A stretch of 64,000 bases of DNA from Rubrivivax sp. (GCA_004210455.1 SEFA01000021.1:1-64000); one strand, 5' to 3'. Counted from the first letter of the stretch, positions 53,324 through 63,335 are shown. The notes: generated by a model not told the origin, from the letters alone. Translations and numbers: made by a program.

Positions 53324-53403
53324 ACGCGCAGGAATTCTTCAAATGGCAGCCGATCCGGGATGACTTGCACGAGCTGATCGACGGCGTTCCAAGACCCGTG
53401 TGA
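53320..53403 (+). pseudogene. Remnant of a third gene (27 codons)
   Basis: ATGA overlap with the preceding stop. Reads MNAQEFFKWQPIRDDLHELI then DGVPRPV and stops. The ELIDG-P pattern is like the N-terminus of Uma2/DUF820 nucleases, but the frame ends there and no continuation in other frames was recognised. Either a truncated gene or a chance short frame. Confidence 0.4.
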
Positions 53404-53427
53404 GCGGGTAGGTCACCATCGCCACCT

Positions 53428-54171
53428 TCACGTGGCAGCCCACCCCGTCCTCAACCACCTCGCCCAGTCTTCCCGACCGTTCCGGGAAGCGAGGCTTGCC
53501 ATCGCTTCGTGGTCGTATGGCAGGCTGATCGACTCGGTCGTCCAACCCTGCGCGGTCCGTTCCACGATCGCGTAACGGGCATCCGGCGACCCCACTTCCG
53601 CGACGTGAGGTACCGGATGCTCGTCATCCCACGCCTGCAGCCCGACGCTGCCGGGATTCACCAGCCATTGCCCACGCGCGCTGCGCAGCACGCGCGGGAC
53701 ATGCGTGTGGCCGCAGCACACCACCGTTGACGCTTCATCGCCGAGCCGGTCGGCGATCTCCAGCGACGTCGCCATCCGCAAGCGCGGACCGTCCTGCGTA
53801 TCGAGGAAGTACTCGATGTCGCGGCGCGGCGTGCCGTGGCAGAGGAAGATTTCTTCGGTCAGTCGCAGTGTCTCCGGCAGGCCGCGTATCCACGCCAGTT
53901 CCGCTTCACCCAGTTGCTCGCGCGCGAAACGGTCCGACGCGCCGCCGGGCTTCTCCGCAGTGATCGCGAGCAGTTGCCGCTCGTGGTTGCCGGCGATCGT
54001 CGGCCAATGCTGCGCCATCAGGTAGCGCGCCGTTTCCAGCGGCTGCAGCGGCCCCGACAGGATGTCGCCGAGGTTCACGATCTGGTCGACGCCGCGCCGC
54101 CGCGCGTCGGCCACGACGGCCTCCAACGCGAGCAGGTTGCCGTGGATGTCGGACAGCAGGGCGATGCGCAT
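53428..54171 (-). CDS. Calcineurin-like metallophosphoesterase (YfcE-type)
   Basis: 247 aa. Metal-binding motifs in order: LLSDIHGNLLAL (DxH), VNLGDILSGP (GD), IAGNHERQL (GNHE), FLCHGTPR (H) and CGHTHVPRV (GHxH), ending with VNPGSVGLQAWDDE. All catalytic residues are present. Cytosolic. Acts on phosphodiesters; the physiological substrate is unknown. Confidence 0.9.
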   Translation of the reverse strand: MRIALLSDIHGNLLALEAVVADARRRGVDQIVNLGDILSGPLQPLETARYLMAQHWPTIAGNHERQLLAITAEKPGGASDRFAREQLGEAELAWIRGLPETLRLTEEIFLCHGTPRRDIEYFLDTQDGPRLRMATSLEIADRLGDEASTVVCCGHTHVPRVLRSARGQWLVNPGSVGLQAWDDEHPVPHVAEVGSPDARYAIVERTAQGWTTESISLPYDHEAMASLASRNGREDWARWLRTGWAAT

Positions 54172-54219
54172 GGCGGCCTCGAAGGTGGCGGCGCGGCGTG
54201 GCGTTCAGTCGGAAGACAG

Positions 54220-55080
54220 TCAGCCGATCAGTTGCCGCGCGTGATGCACGAGGTGATCGTCGATCACCGTCGCGATGAAGTAGTAGCCGTGGTCGTAGCC
54301 CTCGTGGCGGCGCAGCGTCAGCGGCTGCCCGATCGCCGCGCAGGCCGATTCCAGCGCTTCCGGATACAGCTGCTCCACGAGGAACTTGTCCGCCAGACCC
54401 TGGTCGACCAGGATGCCGTGCGGATACGGCGCTCGCTTCTGCGCCTGGATCAGCGCGCTCGCGTCATGCGCGGGCCAGGCGTCGCGGTCCTCGCCGAGGT
54501 AGCCGGTGAAGGCCTTCACGCCCCACGGGCAGCGGCTGGGCGCGGCGATCGGCGCGATCGCCGACACCGACGCGAAGGCGCCCGGATGCCGCAGTGCCAA
54601 CGTCAGCGCGCCATGCCCGCCCATCGAGTGGCCGGCGATGCCGGTCTTGGCCGCGTCCAGTCCGAGCGAGGCCTGCACCTGCGGGATCAGCTCCCGCATC
54701 AGGTAGCTTTCCATCCGCCAGTGCGTCGCCCACGGCGCCTGGGTCGCATCGAGGTAGAACCCCGCCGCGACGCCGAAGTCCCAGGACGCCGTCGCGCCCG
54801 GCAACGCGCTGACCGCGTCGCCGCGCGGACTCGTGTCCGGCATCAGCAGCGCGATCCCCAACTCGGCCGCCTGGCGCTGCGCGCCCGCCTTCATGGTGAA
54901 GGTCTCCTCGCTGCAGGTCAGCCCCGCCAGGAACACGACCAGCCCCTTCACCGCCCGCGCCCCGCCCGGCGGCAGGAACAGCGCGAAGCGCATCGGCAGG
55001 CCGATCTCGGCCGAGTCGTGGCGGTGGAAACGCTGCACGCCGCCGAAGCTGGCGTGCTCGCTGATCAATTCGAAAGTCAT
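54220..55080 (-). CDS. fghA: S-formylglutathione hydrolase
   Basis: 286 aa alpha/beta hydrolase of the esterase D group. FLAGLTCSEETFTMKAGAQR, DTSPRGDAV, the nucleophile Ser in GIAGHSMGGHGAL, the Asp in DQGLADKFL and the His in HEGYDHGYYFIA complete the triad. Hydrolyses S-formylglutathione in formaldehyde detoxification. The partner dehydrogenase adhC is not adjacent, but the next gene upstream is glutathione synthetase. Confidence 0.92.
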   Translation of the reverse strand: MTFELISEHASFGGVQRFHRHDSAEIGLPMRFALFLPPGGARAVKGLVVFLAGLTCSEETFTMKAGAQRQAAELGIALLMPDTSPRGDAVSALPGATASWDFGVAAGFYLDATQAPWATHWRMESYLMRELIPQVQASLGLDAAKTGIAGHSMGGHGALTLALRHPGAFASVSAIAPIAAPSRCPWGVKAFTGYLGEDRDAWPAHDASALIQAQKRAPYPHGILVDQGLADKFLVEQLYPEALESACAAIGQPLTLRRHEGYDHGYYFIATVIDDHLVHHARQLIG

Positions 55081-55105
55081 GGCGATGTCCCGATGCGTCC
55101 TGCGA

Positions 55106-56089
55106 TCAACGGGCGGCGACCATCGCCGCTTCCAATGCGTCGATGAACACGGCGCCGACGTCGAAACCTGTCTGCTCCATGATTTCCTGGAAACAGGTCG
55201 GGCTGGTCACGTTGAGCTCGGTCATCTTGTCGCCGATCACGTCCAGACCCACCAGCAGCAGGCCGCGCGCGGCCAGCACCGGTCCCAAGGCCTCGGCGAT
55301 GCGGCGATCGTCGTCGGTCAGCGGCTGCGCAACACCCTTGCCGCCCGCGGCCAGATTCCCGCGCACCTCGGTCCCCTGCGGGATCCGCGCCAGCGAATAC
55401 GGCACCGGCTTGCCGCCGATCAGCAGGATGCGCTTGTCGCCCTTGACGATCTCCGGCACGAAGCGCTGCACCATCACCGACTGCGCGCCGTTCTTGTTCA
55501 GCGTCTCGATGATGCTGCCCAGGTTCAGCGCATCCGCCTTCACGCGGAAGATGCCCATGCCGCCCATGCCGTCCAGCGGCTTCAGGATGATGTCCTGGTG
55601 CTCCGCGTGGAACGCGCGGATCGCCGCCGCTGAGCGCGTCACCAGCGTCGGCGCGATGAACTGCGGGAACTCCAGGATCGCGAGCTTCTCCGGATGGTCG
55701 CGCAGCGACGCGGCCTTGTTGAACACGCGCGCGCCTTCGCGCTCCGCCTGCTCCAGCAGATGCGTGGCGTAGAAGAACTCCGAATCGAAGGGCGGATCCT
55801 TGCGCATCAGCACCGCGTCGACATCGGCCAGGGCCAGGTCTTGCGTGGCGCTGACCTCGTGCCACACGGCCAGCTTGGTGCCGGCCTGGCTGGCGACGGC
55901 TTCCGGCGTCAGCGTCAGCTGCTTCGCCGCGTGCGCGGTCACGCGGCCGCCGCTGACCCATAGCAGGTCGGGCACCTCGCAGACCCAGAGCTCATGGCCG
56001 CGCCGGGCGGCCTCGCGCATCATCGCGAAGGTGGAGTCCTTGTAGGTATTGAAGGTCGACAGCGGATCGGCGACGAACAGCAGTTTCAT
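55106..56089 (-). CDS. gshB: Glutathione synthetase
   Basis: 327 aa from the ATG giving MKLLFVADPLSTFNTYKDST; an ATG 27 bp upstream is unlikely. ATP-grasp enzyme: LMRKDPPFDSEFFYATHLLE, ILKPLDGMGGMGIFRV, VMVQRFVPEIVKGDKRILLI, SLARIPQGTEVRGNLAAGGK and GLDVIGDKMTELNVTSPTCF. Adds Gly to gamma-glutamylcysteine. gshA is not in the window. Confidence 0.95.
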   Translation of the reverse strand: MKLLFVADPLSTFNTYKDSTFAMMREAARRGHELWVCEVPDLLWVSGGRVTAHAAKQLTLTPEAVASQAGTKLAVWHEVSATQDLALADVDAVLMRKDPPFDSEFFYATHLLEQAEREGARVFNKAASLRDHPEKLAILEFPQFIAPTLVTRSAAAIRAFHAEHQDIILKPLDGMGGMGIFRVKADALNLGSIIETLNKNGAQSVMVQRFVPEIVKGDKRILLIGGKPVPYSLARIPQGTEVRGNLAAGGKGVAQPLTDDDRRIAEALGPVLAARGLLLVGLDVIGDKMTELNVTSPTCFQEIMEQTGFDVGAVFIDALEAAMVAAR

Positions 56090-56112
56090 GGGCAAGGCTT
56101 TCGGCAAGGAAC

Positions 56113-57279
56113 TCAACGAGTGCGGAAGTGTTGCACCAAAAGAGAAACCGCACCGGCGACCACGCCCCAGAAGGCCGAGCCGATGCCCAGCAGGCTCAGC
56201 CCGGACAGCGTCACCAGGAAGGTCAGGATGGCCGCGTCGCGATGCGCCTCGTCCTTCAGCGCGGCCGACAGGCCGCCGGCGATCGTGCCCAGCAGTGCCA
56301 GGCCGGCCACGGCGGCGATCAGCTCACGCGGAAAGGCGGTCAACAAGCCCACGACCGCACCGCCCGCCAGGCCGATGACCAGATAGAACACCCCCGCCAT
56401 CGCCGACGCCATGTAGCGCCGGGCCGGATCCTCGTGCGCTTCGCGCCCCATGCAGATCGCCGCGGTGATCGCCGCGAGGTTGAACGCGTAGCCCCCGAAA
56501 GGCGCGAAGACGATGGACGCGAAGCCGGTCGCCGCGATGCTGGCCGACACCGGCGTCTGGTAGCCCGACGCCCGCTGCGCCGCCACGCCGGGCAGGTTCT
56601 GCGACGCCATCGTCACCAGGAACAGCGGCAGCGCGACGCCGACCAGCGCCGTCACCGAGAACGACGGCGTGACCCACACCGGCGAGGCCCATCCCCAGTC
56701 GACGGCCTCCAGATGCAGCCGTCCTTGCGAAGCCGCGACGGCGATCCCGGCGACCAGCACCAGCGGCGTCGCATAGCGGGGCAGGAAACGGCGCGCCAGC
56801 ACATAGGTGAGCGCCATCGTCAGCACCATTGCCGGCGCCGTCTTCGTCGCCAGCACGGCATCCAGCCCGAAGCGTGCCAGCACGCCGGCCAGCAGCGCCG
56901 AGGCGATCGCGATGGGGATGCGGTCCATGATCCGTTCGAACCACCGCGTCGCGCCGGCGATCAGGATCAGCGCGCCGCAGACGATGAACGCGCCGACGGC
57001 TTCCGGCATCGAGATGCCGGACACCCCCGCGATCAGCGCCGCGCCCGGCGTGGACCAGGCGGTCAACACCGGTTGCCGGGTCCACAGCGACAGGCCGAGG
57101 CTGGTCAGCCCCATGCCGAGTCCCAGCGCCCAGATCCAGGAACTGGTCTGGGCTGGTGTCGCGCCGAGCGCCTGTGCCGCCTGGAACACGATGGCCACCG
57201 AACTCGTGAAACCCACCAGCACGGCGACGAAGCCCGCGACCACGGCGGACAGGGACAGGTCTTTCAGCCATCGATTCAT
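56113..57279 (-). CDS. BenE family benzoate/H+ symporter-like transporter
   Basis: 388 aa, about 12 membrane helices. Family features: AVVAGFVAVLVGFTSSVAIVF, WSTPGAALIAGVSG, SQNLPGVAAQRASGYQTPVS and FGGYAFNLAAITAAICMG. The NLPG and GYAFN segments match BenE. Gene symbol benE is avoided because no benzoate catabolic genes are adjacent. Confidence 0.88.
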   Translation of the reverse strand: MNRWLKDLSLSAVVAGFVAVLVGFTSSVAIVFQAAQALGATPAQTSSWIWALGLGMGLTSLGLSLWTRQPVLTAWSTPGAALIAGVSGISMPEAVGAFIVCGALILIAGATRWFERIMDRIPIAIASALLAGVLARFGLDAVLATKTAPAMVLTMALTYVLARRFLPRYATPLVLVAGIAVAASQGRLHLEAVDWGWASPVWVTPSFSVTALVGVALPLFLVTMASQNLPGVAAQRASGYQTPVSASIAATGFASIVFAPFGGYAFNLAAITAAICMGREAHEDPARRYMASAMAGVFYLVIGLAGGAVVGLLTAFPRELIAAVAGLALLGTIAGGLSAALKDEAHRDAAILTFLVTLSGLSLLGIGSAFWGVVAGAVSLLVQHFRTR

Positions 57280-57343
57280 GGCCCGGAGCATAGCGACCGC
57301 ACTCGGCTAGAGTCGCCGTCCAGAGAGAGAAAGGGACAGATCC

Positions 57344-58204
57344 ATGCGCGACATCGCCCGCGCGAAAACCAGGCTCGTCACCGCGATCACCGGCCTGGGC
57401 CTCCTCAGCAGCCTGAGCGGCCCCGCCTGGGCAGGACCTGCGAGCATCGGCACCATTTTCGGCACCCCCCACATCGGCGGGAAGGTCACGAACGGTGACC
57501 TCGATGAGGTCCGGCGGGACCTCACCGGTCACTTCGACAAGCCGATGATGCTGCGCGTCGATCCCGCCAGCCATGGTGCGGAGGTCATGCGCATTGGCCT
57601 GTGGCTGCGAGATCAGCAGCCGGCAATCCGGGTTCGGGATACCTGTGTCGGAGCCTGCGCCTGGTTCATGCTGGACAGCGGCCGCAGCCTGCAGGTGGCC
57701 AAGGACACGGTCATCGCCTTTGGCGCCTATGCCGAGCTCTGGTCAAGCATCGAGATCCAGCTCGACCGCGGAGACCTCACCATCGACGACGACCGATCGC
57801 GCGATTCGATCCGCTCCTTCAAACAGCGTATCCCAGCCGCTGTCTGGAGGGACGCAGCGGCGTTGCGCGAGGCACGTCTGACGAAGGCTCGCGCGCCTGC
57901 CTGGGTGCAGGACTTCGTGATGTCAACAACCTCGTTGACTGTTGAACAATTGGCTCGCGACGAGAAGGATTTCAACTTCCGCGTCCTCACGTCGCCGCAT
58001 CGCTGCGTCTGGTGGGTGCCGGACGCAGAAGGGATGCGGCAACTGGGACTGTCGGTCCCCGGCTACGTGCCGCCGGACCCAGCCCGGGCTGCGACAGCGC
58101 TGCGCGTCCCCGCGAAGGTGATCTACATCGGACCGGCGCTGCCTGAGCTGCCGCCGACCGCGCTCTGCGAGGGCGATCCGACGCTGCAACTCAAGCTGCC
58201 CTGA
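57344..58204 (+). CDS. Exported ClpP/crotonase-fold-like protein without nucleophile Ser
   Basis: 286 aa. Signal peptide ITGLGLLSSLSGPAWA before GPASIG. Then FDKPMMLRVDPASHGAEVMR and DTCVGACAWFMLDSGRSLQV. This resembles the region of periplasmic ClpP-like proteins where a conserved C-x-S-A-C motif holds the Ser; here the Ser position is Gly. Followed by a helical region and ending with ALPELPPTALCEGDPTLQLK. Convergent with kup, 6 bp between stops. The function is unknown; similarity to ClpP is by pattern, not proof. Confidence 0.65.
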   Translation: MRDIARAKTRLVTAITGLGLLSSLSGPAWAGPASIGTIFGTPHIGGKVTNGDLDEVRRDLTGHFDKPMMLRVDPASHGAEVMRIGLWLRDQQPAIRVRDTCVGACAWFMLDSGRSLQVAKDTVIAFGAYAELWSSIEIQLDRGDLTIDDDRSRDSIRSFKQRIPAAVWRDAAALREARLTKARAPAWVQDFVMSTTSLTVEQLARDEKDFNFRVLTSPHRCVWWVPDAEGMRQLGLSVPGYVPPDPARAATALRVPAKVIYIGPALPELPPTALCEGDPTLQLKLP

Positions 58205-58210
58205 CCCCCG

Positions 58211-60094
58211 TCAGATCTCGACCTTCGACCCCAGCTCCACGATCCGGTTCGCCGGCAGATGCAGGAAGTCTGCCGCCGCCGCCGCGTTTCTGTGCATGCT
58301 CGCGAACAGCTTTTCCCGCCACAGCGCCATGCCCGAGCCGATCGTCGGGATGACGATGTCCCGCGACAGGAAATAGCTGGTCTCCATCTCGTCCAGATGC
58401 ACCCCGCGCTGCTCCAGCAACTTGAGCGCGTCCGGCACATCCGGCTCGTTCTTGAAGCCGAAGTGCAGGTTGACCTGCCAGCAGTCGTTGTCGAGGCTTT
58501 CCACCTCGACGCGCTTCTCGAAGCCGATCCACGGTACCTCGTGATGCTTGACGCTGACGAACAGGTTCTGCTCGTGCAGCACCTTGTTGTGCTTCAGGTT
58601 GTGCAGCAGCGCGTTGGGCGTGACGCCCACCTCCGCCGACAGGAACACCGCCGTGCCCTGCACCCGCGTCGGCGGGTTGATGAAGACGGCCTCCAGGAAG
58701 CTCTTCAGGTCGATCGCGTCCTCGCGCAGCTTGTCCGACAGCAGCCGGCGGCCCTGCTTCCAGGTCAGCATCAGCGTGAACATGCCGAAGCCGATCAGCA
58801 GCGGGAACCAGCCGCCGTGCGCCACCTTCAGCAGGTTGGACGCCAGGAAGGTCGCATCGATGACGAAGAAGGCGCCTGTCGCGACCAGGCACAGCCACAG
58901 CGGATAACGCCAGCCGAAGCGGATCACGAAGAAGGTCATCACCGTGGTGATGGTCATGTCGATGGTCACCGCCACGCCGTAGGCGCCGGCCAGCTTGCTC
59001 GACGACTCGAAGAAGGCCACCGCCACCACGACGAAGGCGAACAGCCCCCAGTTGACGAAGGGCACGTAGATCTGCCCGATGTCGCGAACCGACGTGTGCA
59101 CGATGCGCATGCGCGGCAGCAGTCCCAACTGCACCGCCTGCTTGGTCACCGAGAACGCCGCCGTGATCAGCGCTTGCGAGGCCACGATCGCCGCCAGCGT
59201 CGCGAGCACGAACAGCGGGATCTCCGCCCAGCTCGGCGCCAGCAGGAAGAACGGGTTCTTGATCGCTTCCGGCCGGTCCAGCAGCAGCGCGCCCTGGCCG
59301 AAGTAGTTCAGCGTCAGCGCCGGCATCACGAAGCTGTACCAGGCGATGCGGATCGGCTGCTTGCCGAAGTGGCCCAGGTCGGCGTAGAGCGCCTCCCCGC
59401 CGGTCACCACCAGCACCACCGCGCCCAGCGCGACGAACGCGATCCAGCCGTAGTGGGTGCAGAACTCGATCGCCCACATCGGGTTGATGGCCTGCAGCAC
59501 GTGCGGATTGCCGACGATCTTGGGGATCCCCAGCAGCGCCAGCGAGGTGAACCACACCAGCATCACCGGCCCGAAAGCCTTGCCCACGCCGCCGGTGCCG
59601 AATCGCTGCACCGCGAACAGCCCGGCCAGCACCACCAGCGAGATGGGCACCACCGCGTCGTGGTACTGCGGCGCGTAGACCTCGATGCCCTCGACCGCCG
59701 AGAGCACCGTCATCGCCGGCGTGATCACCGCGTCGCCGAAGAAGATCGCCGTACCGAACAGTCCCACCAGCATCAGCCCGCGCCGCAGCGTGGGCTTCTC
59801 CCGCACCGCCGTGGTGGCCAGCGCGAGCATGGCGATCAGGCCGCCTTCGCCGTTGTTGTCGGCGCGCAGGATCAGCAGCACGTACTTGAAGGAGACCACG
59901 ATGGTCATGGTCCAGAACAGCAGCGACAGCACCCCGAGGATGTTGTCGTGCGTCATGGGCACGTGCGCGCCGTGGAAGACTTCCTTGAGCGCGTACAGGG
60001 GACTGGTGCCGATGTCGCCGTAGACGACGCCGAGGGCCCCGACGGTCAGGCCGGCCAGGGCGGCGGGCGTGCGGGGCGCGTGATGTGAACTCAC
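58211..60094 (-). CDS. kup: Low-affinity K+ transporter Kup
   Basis: 627 aa with 12 membrane helices and a C-terminal soluble domain. Starts [20 protein letters not shown], the Kup signature, then [25 protein letters not shown], and [20 protein letters not shown]. The C-terminal region has [20 protein letters not shown]. Complete. Proton-coupled K+ uptake. Confidence 0.95.
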   Translation of the reverse strand: MSSHHAPRTPAALAGLTVGALGVVYGDIGTSPLYALKEVFHGAHVPMTHDNILGVLSLLFWTMTIVVSFKYVLLILRADNNGEGGLIAMLALATTAVREKPTLRRGLMLVGLFGTAIFFGDAVITPAMTVLSAVEGIEVYAPQYHDAVVPISLVVLAGLFAVQRFGTGGVGKAFGPVMLVWFTSLALLGIPKIVGNPHVLQAINPMWAIEFCTHYGWIAFVALGAVVLVVTGGEALYADLGHFGKQPIRIAWYSFVMPALTLNYFGQGALLLDRPEAIKNPFFLLAPSWAEIPLFVLATLAAIVASQALITAAFSVTKQAVQLGLLPRMRIVHTSVRDIGQIYVPFVNWGLFAFVVVAVAFFESSSKLAGAYGVAVTIDMTITTVMTFFVIRFGWRYPLWLCLVATGAFFVIDATFLASNLLKVAHGGWFPLLIGFGMFTLMLTWKQGRRLLSDKLREDAIDLKSFLEAVFINPPTRVQGTAVFLSAEVGVTPNALLHNLKHNKVLHEQNLFVSVKHHEVPWIGFEKRVEVESLDNDCWQVNLHFGFKNEPDVPDALKLLEQRGVHLDEMETSYFLSRDIVIPTIGSGMALWREKLFASMHRNAAAAADFLHLPANRIVELGSKVEI

Positions 60095-60139
60095 AAAGGT
60101 CGCGGCAGCCGCCCGGGCCGCCGGAAGTCGAAAGCGCCT

Positions 60140-60170
60140 ATTGTCTGCCTTCCGTTGTGCAGTGCGTCAA
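60140..60170 (-). promoter_or_regulatory. Candidate kup promoter
   Basis: On the minus strand TTGACG (60165-60170), 19-bp spacer, GACAAT (60140-60145), about 45 bp before the kup ATG. The TTGACG lies in one arm of the hairpin at 60166-60205, so transcript end and promoter may share this sequence. Long spacer; weak call. Confidence 0.35.
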
Positions 60171-60205
60171 TGCCCCCCGCCACCGTTGCGGGGGCGGGGG
60201 TTGAC
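60166..60205 (-). terminator. Large hairpin between the TonB receptor and kup
   Basis: GTCAA (60166-60170) and TTGAC (60201-60205) frame an inner pairing of CCCCCGCC with GGCGGGGG. It starts 5 bp after the receptor stop. There is no T-tract. Candidate terminator of the receptor gene. Confidence 0.5.
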
Positions 60206-60210
60206 GCCGA

Positions 60211-63200
60211 TCACTGGAACACGTAGCTCGCCCCCACGTTGAAGCGGCGTCCCAGCACGTTGGACGCGCCGCTGTCGTAGTAGCTGAACACCGTCGGGAT
60301 GCCGTTGGCGCGGTCGTAGTCGTTGGTGACGTTGATGACGCTGGCCGACAACGTCAGGCCCTTGATGCCGCTGTACGAGGCGCCCAGGTCGATCGTGCGG
60401 TCGCGGCCGACGCGGCAGCGGTTGAGGTTGCTCAGGAAGGCCCGCTGTGCCGCGGACAGCGACGAGCACACGGTGCTGGACAGCGGATCCGCATGGTTGA
60501 AGCGGATCCAGCCGCGCGCCTGGTCGGTGTCCCACTTGAAGGTCGCGCTGGCGCGCGTCTTGGAGATGTCCGACGAGGTCGTGCCGACCTGGTGCTGCAC
60601 CGCCTGGCCCTTCACGACCAGCTGGTCGTAGCGCGCCGTGTAGGTGCCGTTGACGTTCATGCTGAACTTGCCCCAGGCCATCGCGGGCAGCCGGATGTTG
60701 AGGTCGTAGTCGATGCCCGAGGTCTTGGTCCACTCGTTGTTGCCGTACTGGCGCACCAGCATGATGATCGGGCCGCTGTCGGCCACGCCCGGCAGCCAGG
60801 TTTCCGGGTTGGGATCACGCACCACCTGCACGTTCCCCGCGCTGGGGTTCGCGTTGTAGTCGTCCATGATGTCCACGCCGCGCTGCGAGCGGATCTCGTT
60901 CTTGCGGTGGAAGTACCAGCCGTCGATCGCCAGGTCCGCGTACTTGCTCGGCGTGAAGATCATGCCGGCGGTGAACGAATTGGATTTCTCCGGCTCCAGG
61001 TTCGGATTGGCGCTGATCACCGTCGGGATGCTGCCCGGGCTCGTCGTGCCCGACGGGACCGCGGTGAAGCCCAGCACGTTGCAGTCGCGGTTCACCGACA
61101 CAGGCGCCTTGCTGACCGGCGCGTTGGGGTTGCTCGTGTCGCAGCGCAGGCTGTCGAAGACGCGGCGTTCCTGGAAGCTGTGGAAGGACAGCGAGAACGA
61201 GTTGCCGATCTGCGAGATCGCCGGCGCGCGGAAGCCCGTCGCCGCCGTGCCGCGGAAGGCCATCAGCGACGGCAGCGCCGTCCACTTGAAGCCGGCCTTG
61301 CCGGTGGTGCTGCTGCCGAAGTCGTCGTAGTGCTCGTAGCGCGCCGCGGCCTGCAGTTCCAGCTGCTTGACCACGGGCAGGCTCAGTTCGGTGAAGGCGG
61401 CGTAGGACTTGCGGCTGCCCGACGCGCCGTTGGCCACCAGGCCGATGTAGTCGCCGGTGCCGTAGACGTCGTCGGGAACGGCGTCGAGCTTCTCGCGGCG
61501 CAGTTCGGTGCCCACCGCGATCGCGGCCGGACCGCCCGGCAGCTGGAACAGCTCGCGGCTGCCGCGCAGGTCCCACGACACCAGCTGCGACTTGCCCTCG
61601 TTGTAGGCGGTCGACGACACGCTGTTGATCGCCTCCTGCGAGTTCTGCTTGCCGAAACGGTAGCTGCCGTTGGCGATCGCGGCATTGAGCAGGGAGCTGC
61701 GCACGCGGCCTTCCTGGAAGCGCTCGTTGTTGTTCTGGCTGACCAGGATCGCGGTGTCGAAATCCCAGCCGAAGGCCGTGCCCTCCAGCCCCGCCGTCAG
61801 GCGCGTGGACCGCAGGACGTTGATGTCCCCGGTGGGCAGGTCCTCGAAGCGGTAGATCAGCTGCACCTGCTGCGGCGTGGCCGTGCCGTTGGTCGGGTTG
61901 TCCGGGTGGCCGACGGGCAGGATGATCGCGTTCTGGCGCAGGAAGCTGCCGTCCAGCTTCGGCCAGGTCGTCGCGACCGGATTGCCCGAGGTGACCAGCG
62001 ACGTCGTCAGCGCGTACGGCACGCGCTGCTCGGTCGTCTTGGTCTTCGAGTACATCAGGTCGGCGTACGCGGTCAGGTCGTTGTTGATGGCGAAAGTGCC
62101 GCGCACCATGCCGCTCTGGCGGTCCTGCTTGGCGACGACCTCGTCCGCGTCGTCGAGGCTGAAGCGGCACAGGCCCGTGGGCAGCGAACCGGTGGTGGGC
62201 AGGAAGCCGCCGGGCCGGTTCGGCACGCCCTGGCCGATGGTCCGGTCCTCGGGGCAGCCCGACAAGGTGCCCAGGTAGTTGGCGCCCGACAGGCTGTTGT
62301 TGGCCACGCTGATGCCGCCGATGGGCGTCGAGCCCGTCAGGCTGGTCGGCACGCGGTAGTAGTTGCCGTAGAACGACGCCGACGAATCCGGCGTGAAGCG
62401 CGCCAGCGAGCCGTTGGAGGTCAGGTACTGGTTCTGCAGCGCGAGGTTGCCGCGGTCCTTCAACTCGTTGGCCATCACGCTGTCGCGCCTGGAGACCTCC
62501 AGACCGCCGAAGACGTTGAAGCGCTGCGTGTCCAGGTTGCCGAAGCCGAAGGTGATCGCGCCGTTCTTCGTCGCGCCCACGCCGCGGTCGTTGGCGCCGT
62601 AGGAGGCGCTGCCCTCGATGCCCTGGTAGTCCTTGCGCAGGATGTAGTTGACGACGCCGGCCATCGCGTCCGAGCCGTACAACGCGGACGCGCCGTCCTT
62701 GAGGATGTCGATGCGCTCGATCGCCTCCTTGGGGATGGTGTTGACGTTGATCATCGTGCCGCGGCCGAAGTTCACGTCCACCGCCGCGACCGGCGCCGTG
62801 CGCCGGCCGTTGATCAGGATCAGCGTGCCCTGCGAGCCGAAGCCGCGCAGCGAGATCGTCGACACGCCGCCGACGAAGCCCGACGCGGCGCCGTCGCCGA
62901 TCGAGCCCAGGTCGACGGCGGAGTTCGCACGCAGCAGCTCCTCGACGTTGGCATATCCGGAGTTGCGGATGTCCTCGCGCGTGATACTTTGGACGACCGA
63001 CGGCGTCTCCTTGTCGGTGCGCTTGATCAGCGAGCCGGTGATCTCGACCCGCTCCAGCTTCTTCGAGTCATCCGCCGGCGCGGCAGCGGATGCTGCGGAG
63101 GCGGCGGGGGTCGGGGCTTGCTGGGCGTGAGCCTGGCTGGCGAGCGCGAGGGCGACGGCAGCCGCGAGGTGCAGGGGCTGCAGCGGCTTCGGGGCACCCG

Positions 63201-63231
63201 GACGGTGCGGACGGGCAATACGACGGACCAT
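60211..63231 (-). CDS. TonB-dependent outer membrane receptor
   Basis: 1006 aa. N-terminal signal peptide (LHLAAAVALALASQAHA). Plug domain KLERVEITGSLIKRTDKETP, VEELLRANSAVDLGS, VSTISLRGFGSQGTLILING and IERIDILKDGASALYGSDA. The barrel ends with VLGRRFNVGASYVFQ, with Phe-like C-terminal aromatic as expected for BAM insertion. No CarboxypepD or secretin-like signalling domain, so it is not a FecA-type transducer. The style (LKDGASALYGSDAMAGVVN) fits receptors for carbohydrates or other large ligands. Divergent from a LysR gene, which may control it. Confidence 0.92.
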   Translation of the reverse strand: MVRRIARPHRPGAPKPLQPLHLAAAVALALASQAHAQQAPTPAASAASAAAPADDSKKLERVEITGSLIKRTDKETPSVVQSITREDIRNSGYANVEELLRANSAVDLGSIGDGAASGFVGGVSTISLRGFGSQGTLILINGRRTAPVAAVDVNFGRGTMINVNTIPKEAIERIDILKDGASALYGSDAMAGVVNYILRKDYQGIEGSASYGANDRGVGATKNGAITFGFGNLDTQRFNVFGGLEVSRRDSVMANELKDRGNLALQNQYLTSNGSLARFTPDSSASFYGNYYRVPTSLTGSTPIGGISVANNSLSGANYLGTLSGCPEDRTIGQGVPNRPGGFLPTTGSLPTGLCRFSLDDADEVVAKQDRQSGMVRGTFAINNDLTAYADLMYSKTKTTEQRVPYALTTSLVTSGNPVATTWPKLDGSFLRQNAIILPVGHPDNPTNGTATPQQVQLIYRFEDLPTGDINVLRSTRLTAGLEGTAFGWDFDTAILVSQNNNERFQEGRVRSSLLNAAIANGSYRFGKQNSQEAINSVSSTAYNEGKSQLVSWDLRGSRELFQLPGGPAAIAVGTELRREKLDAVPDDVYGTGDYIGLVANGASGSRKSYAAFTELSLPVVKQLELQAAARYEHYDDFGSSTTGKAGFKWTALPSLMAFRGTAATGFRAPAISQIGNSFSLSFHSFQERRVFDSLRCDTSNPNAPVSKAPVSVNRDCNVLGFTAVPSGTTSPGSIPTVISANPNLEPEKSNSFTAGMIFTPSKYADLAIDGWYFHRKNEIRSQRGVDIMDDYNANPSAGNVQVVRDPNPETWLPGVADSGPIIMLVRQYGNNEWTKTSGIDYDLNIRLPAMAWGKFSMNVNGTYTARYDQLVVKGQAVQHQVGTTSSDISKTRASATFKWDTDQARGWIRFNHADPLSSTVCSSLSAAQRAFLSNLNRCRVGRDRTIDLGASYSGIKGLTLSASVINVTNDYDRANGIPTVFSYYDSGASNVLGRRFNVGASYVFQ

Positions 63232-63307
63232 GGAAGGAACACTCCTGTGACGGGACTCGGGGGAGACGAGTTCACGGTAAGGAGGCGTGTCTGCCGGGCC
63301 ATGATGC

Positions 63308-63325
63308 TTTGTGATGGATTTGTGA
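63308..63325. promoter_or_regulatory. Direct repeat in the LysR/TonB receptor divergent region
   Basis: TTTGTGA occurs at 63308-63314 and again at 63319-63325, 11 bp apart, just before the LysR start at 63336. Spacing of one helical turn fits a regulator site. No proof that LysR binds it. Confidence 0.4.
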
Positions 63326-63335
63326 AACTTAGGTT

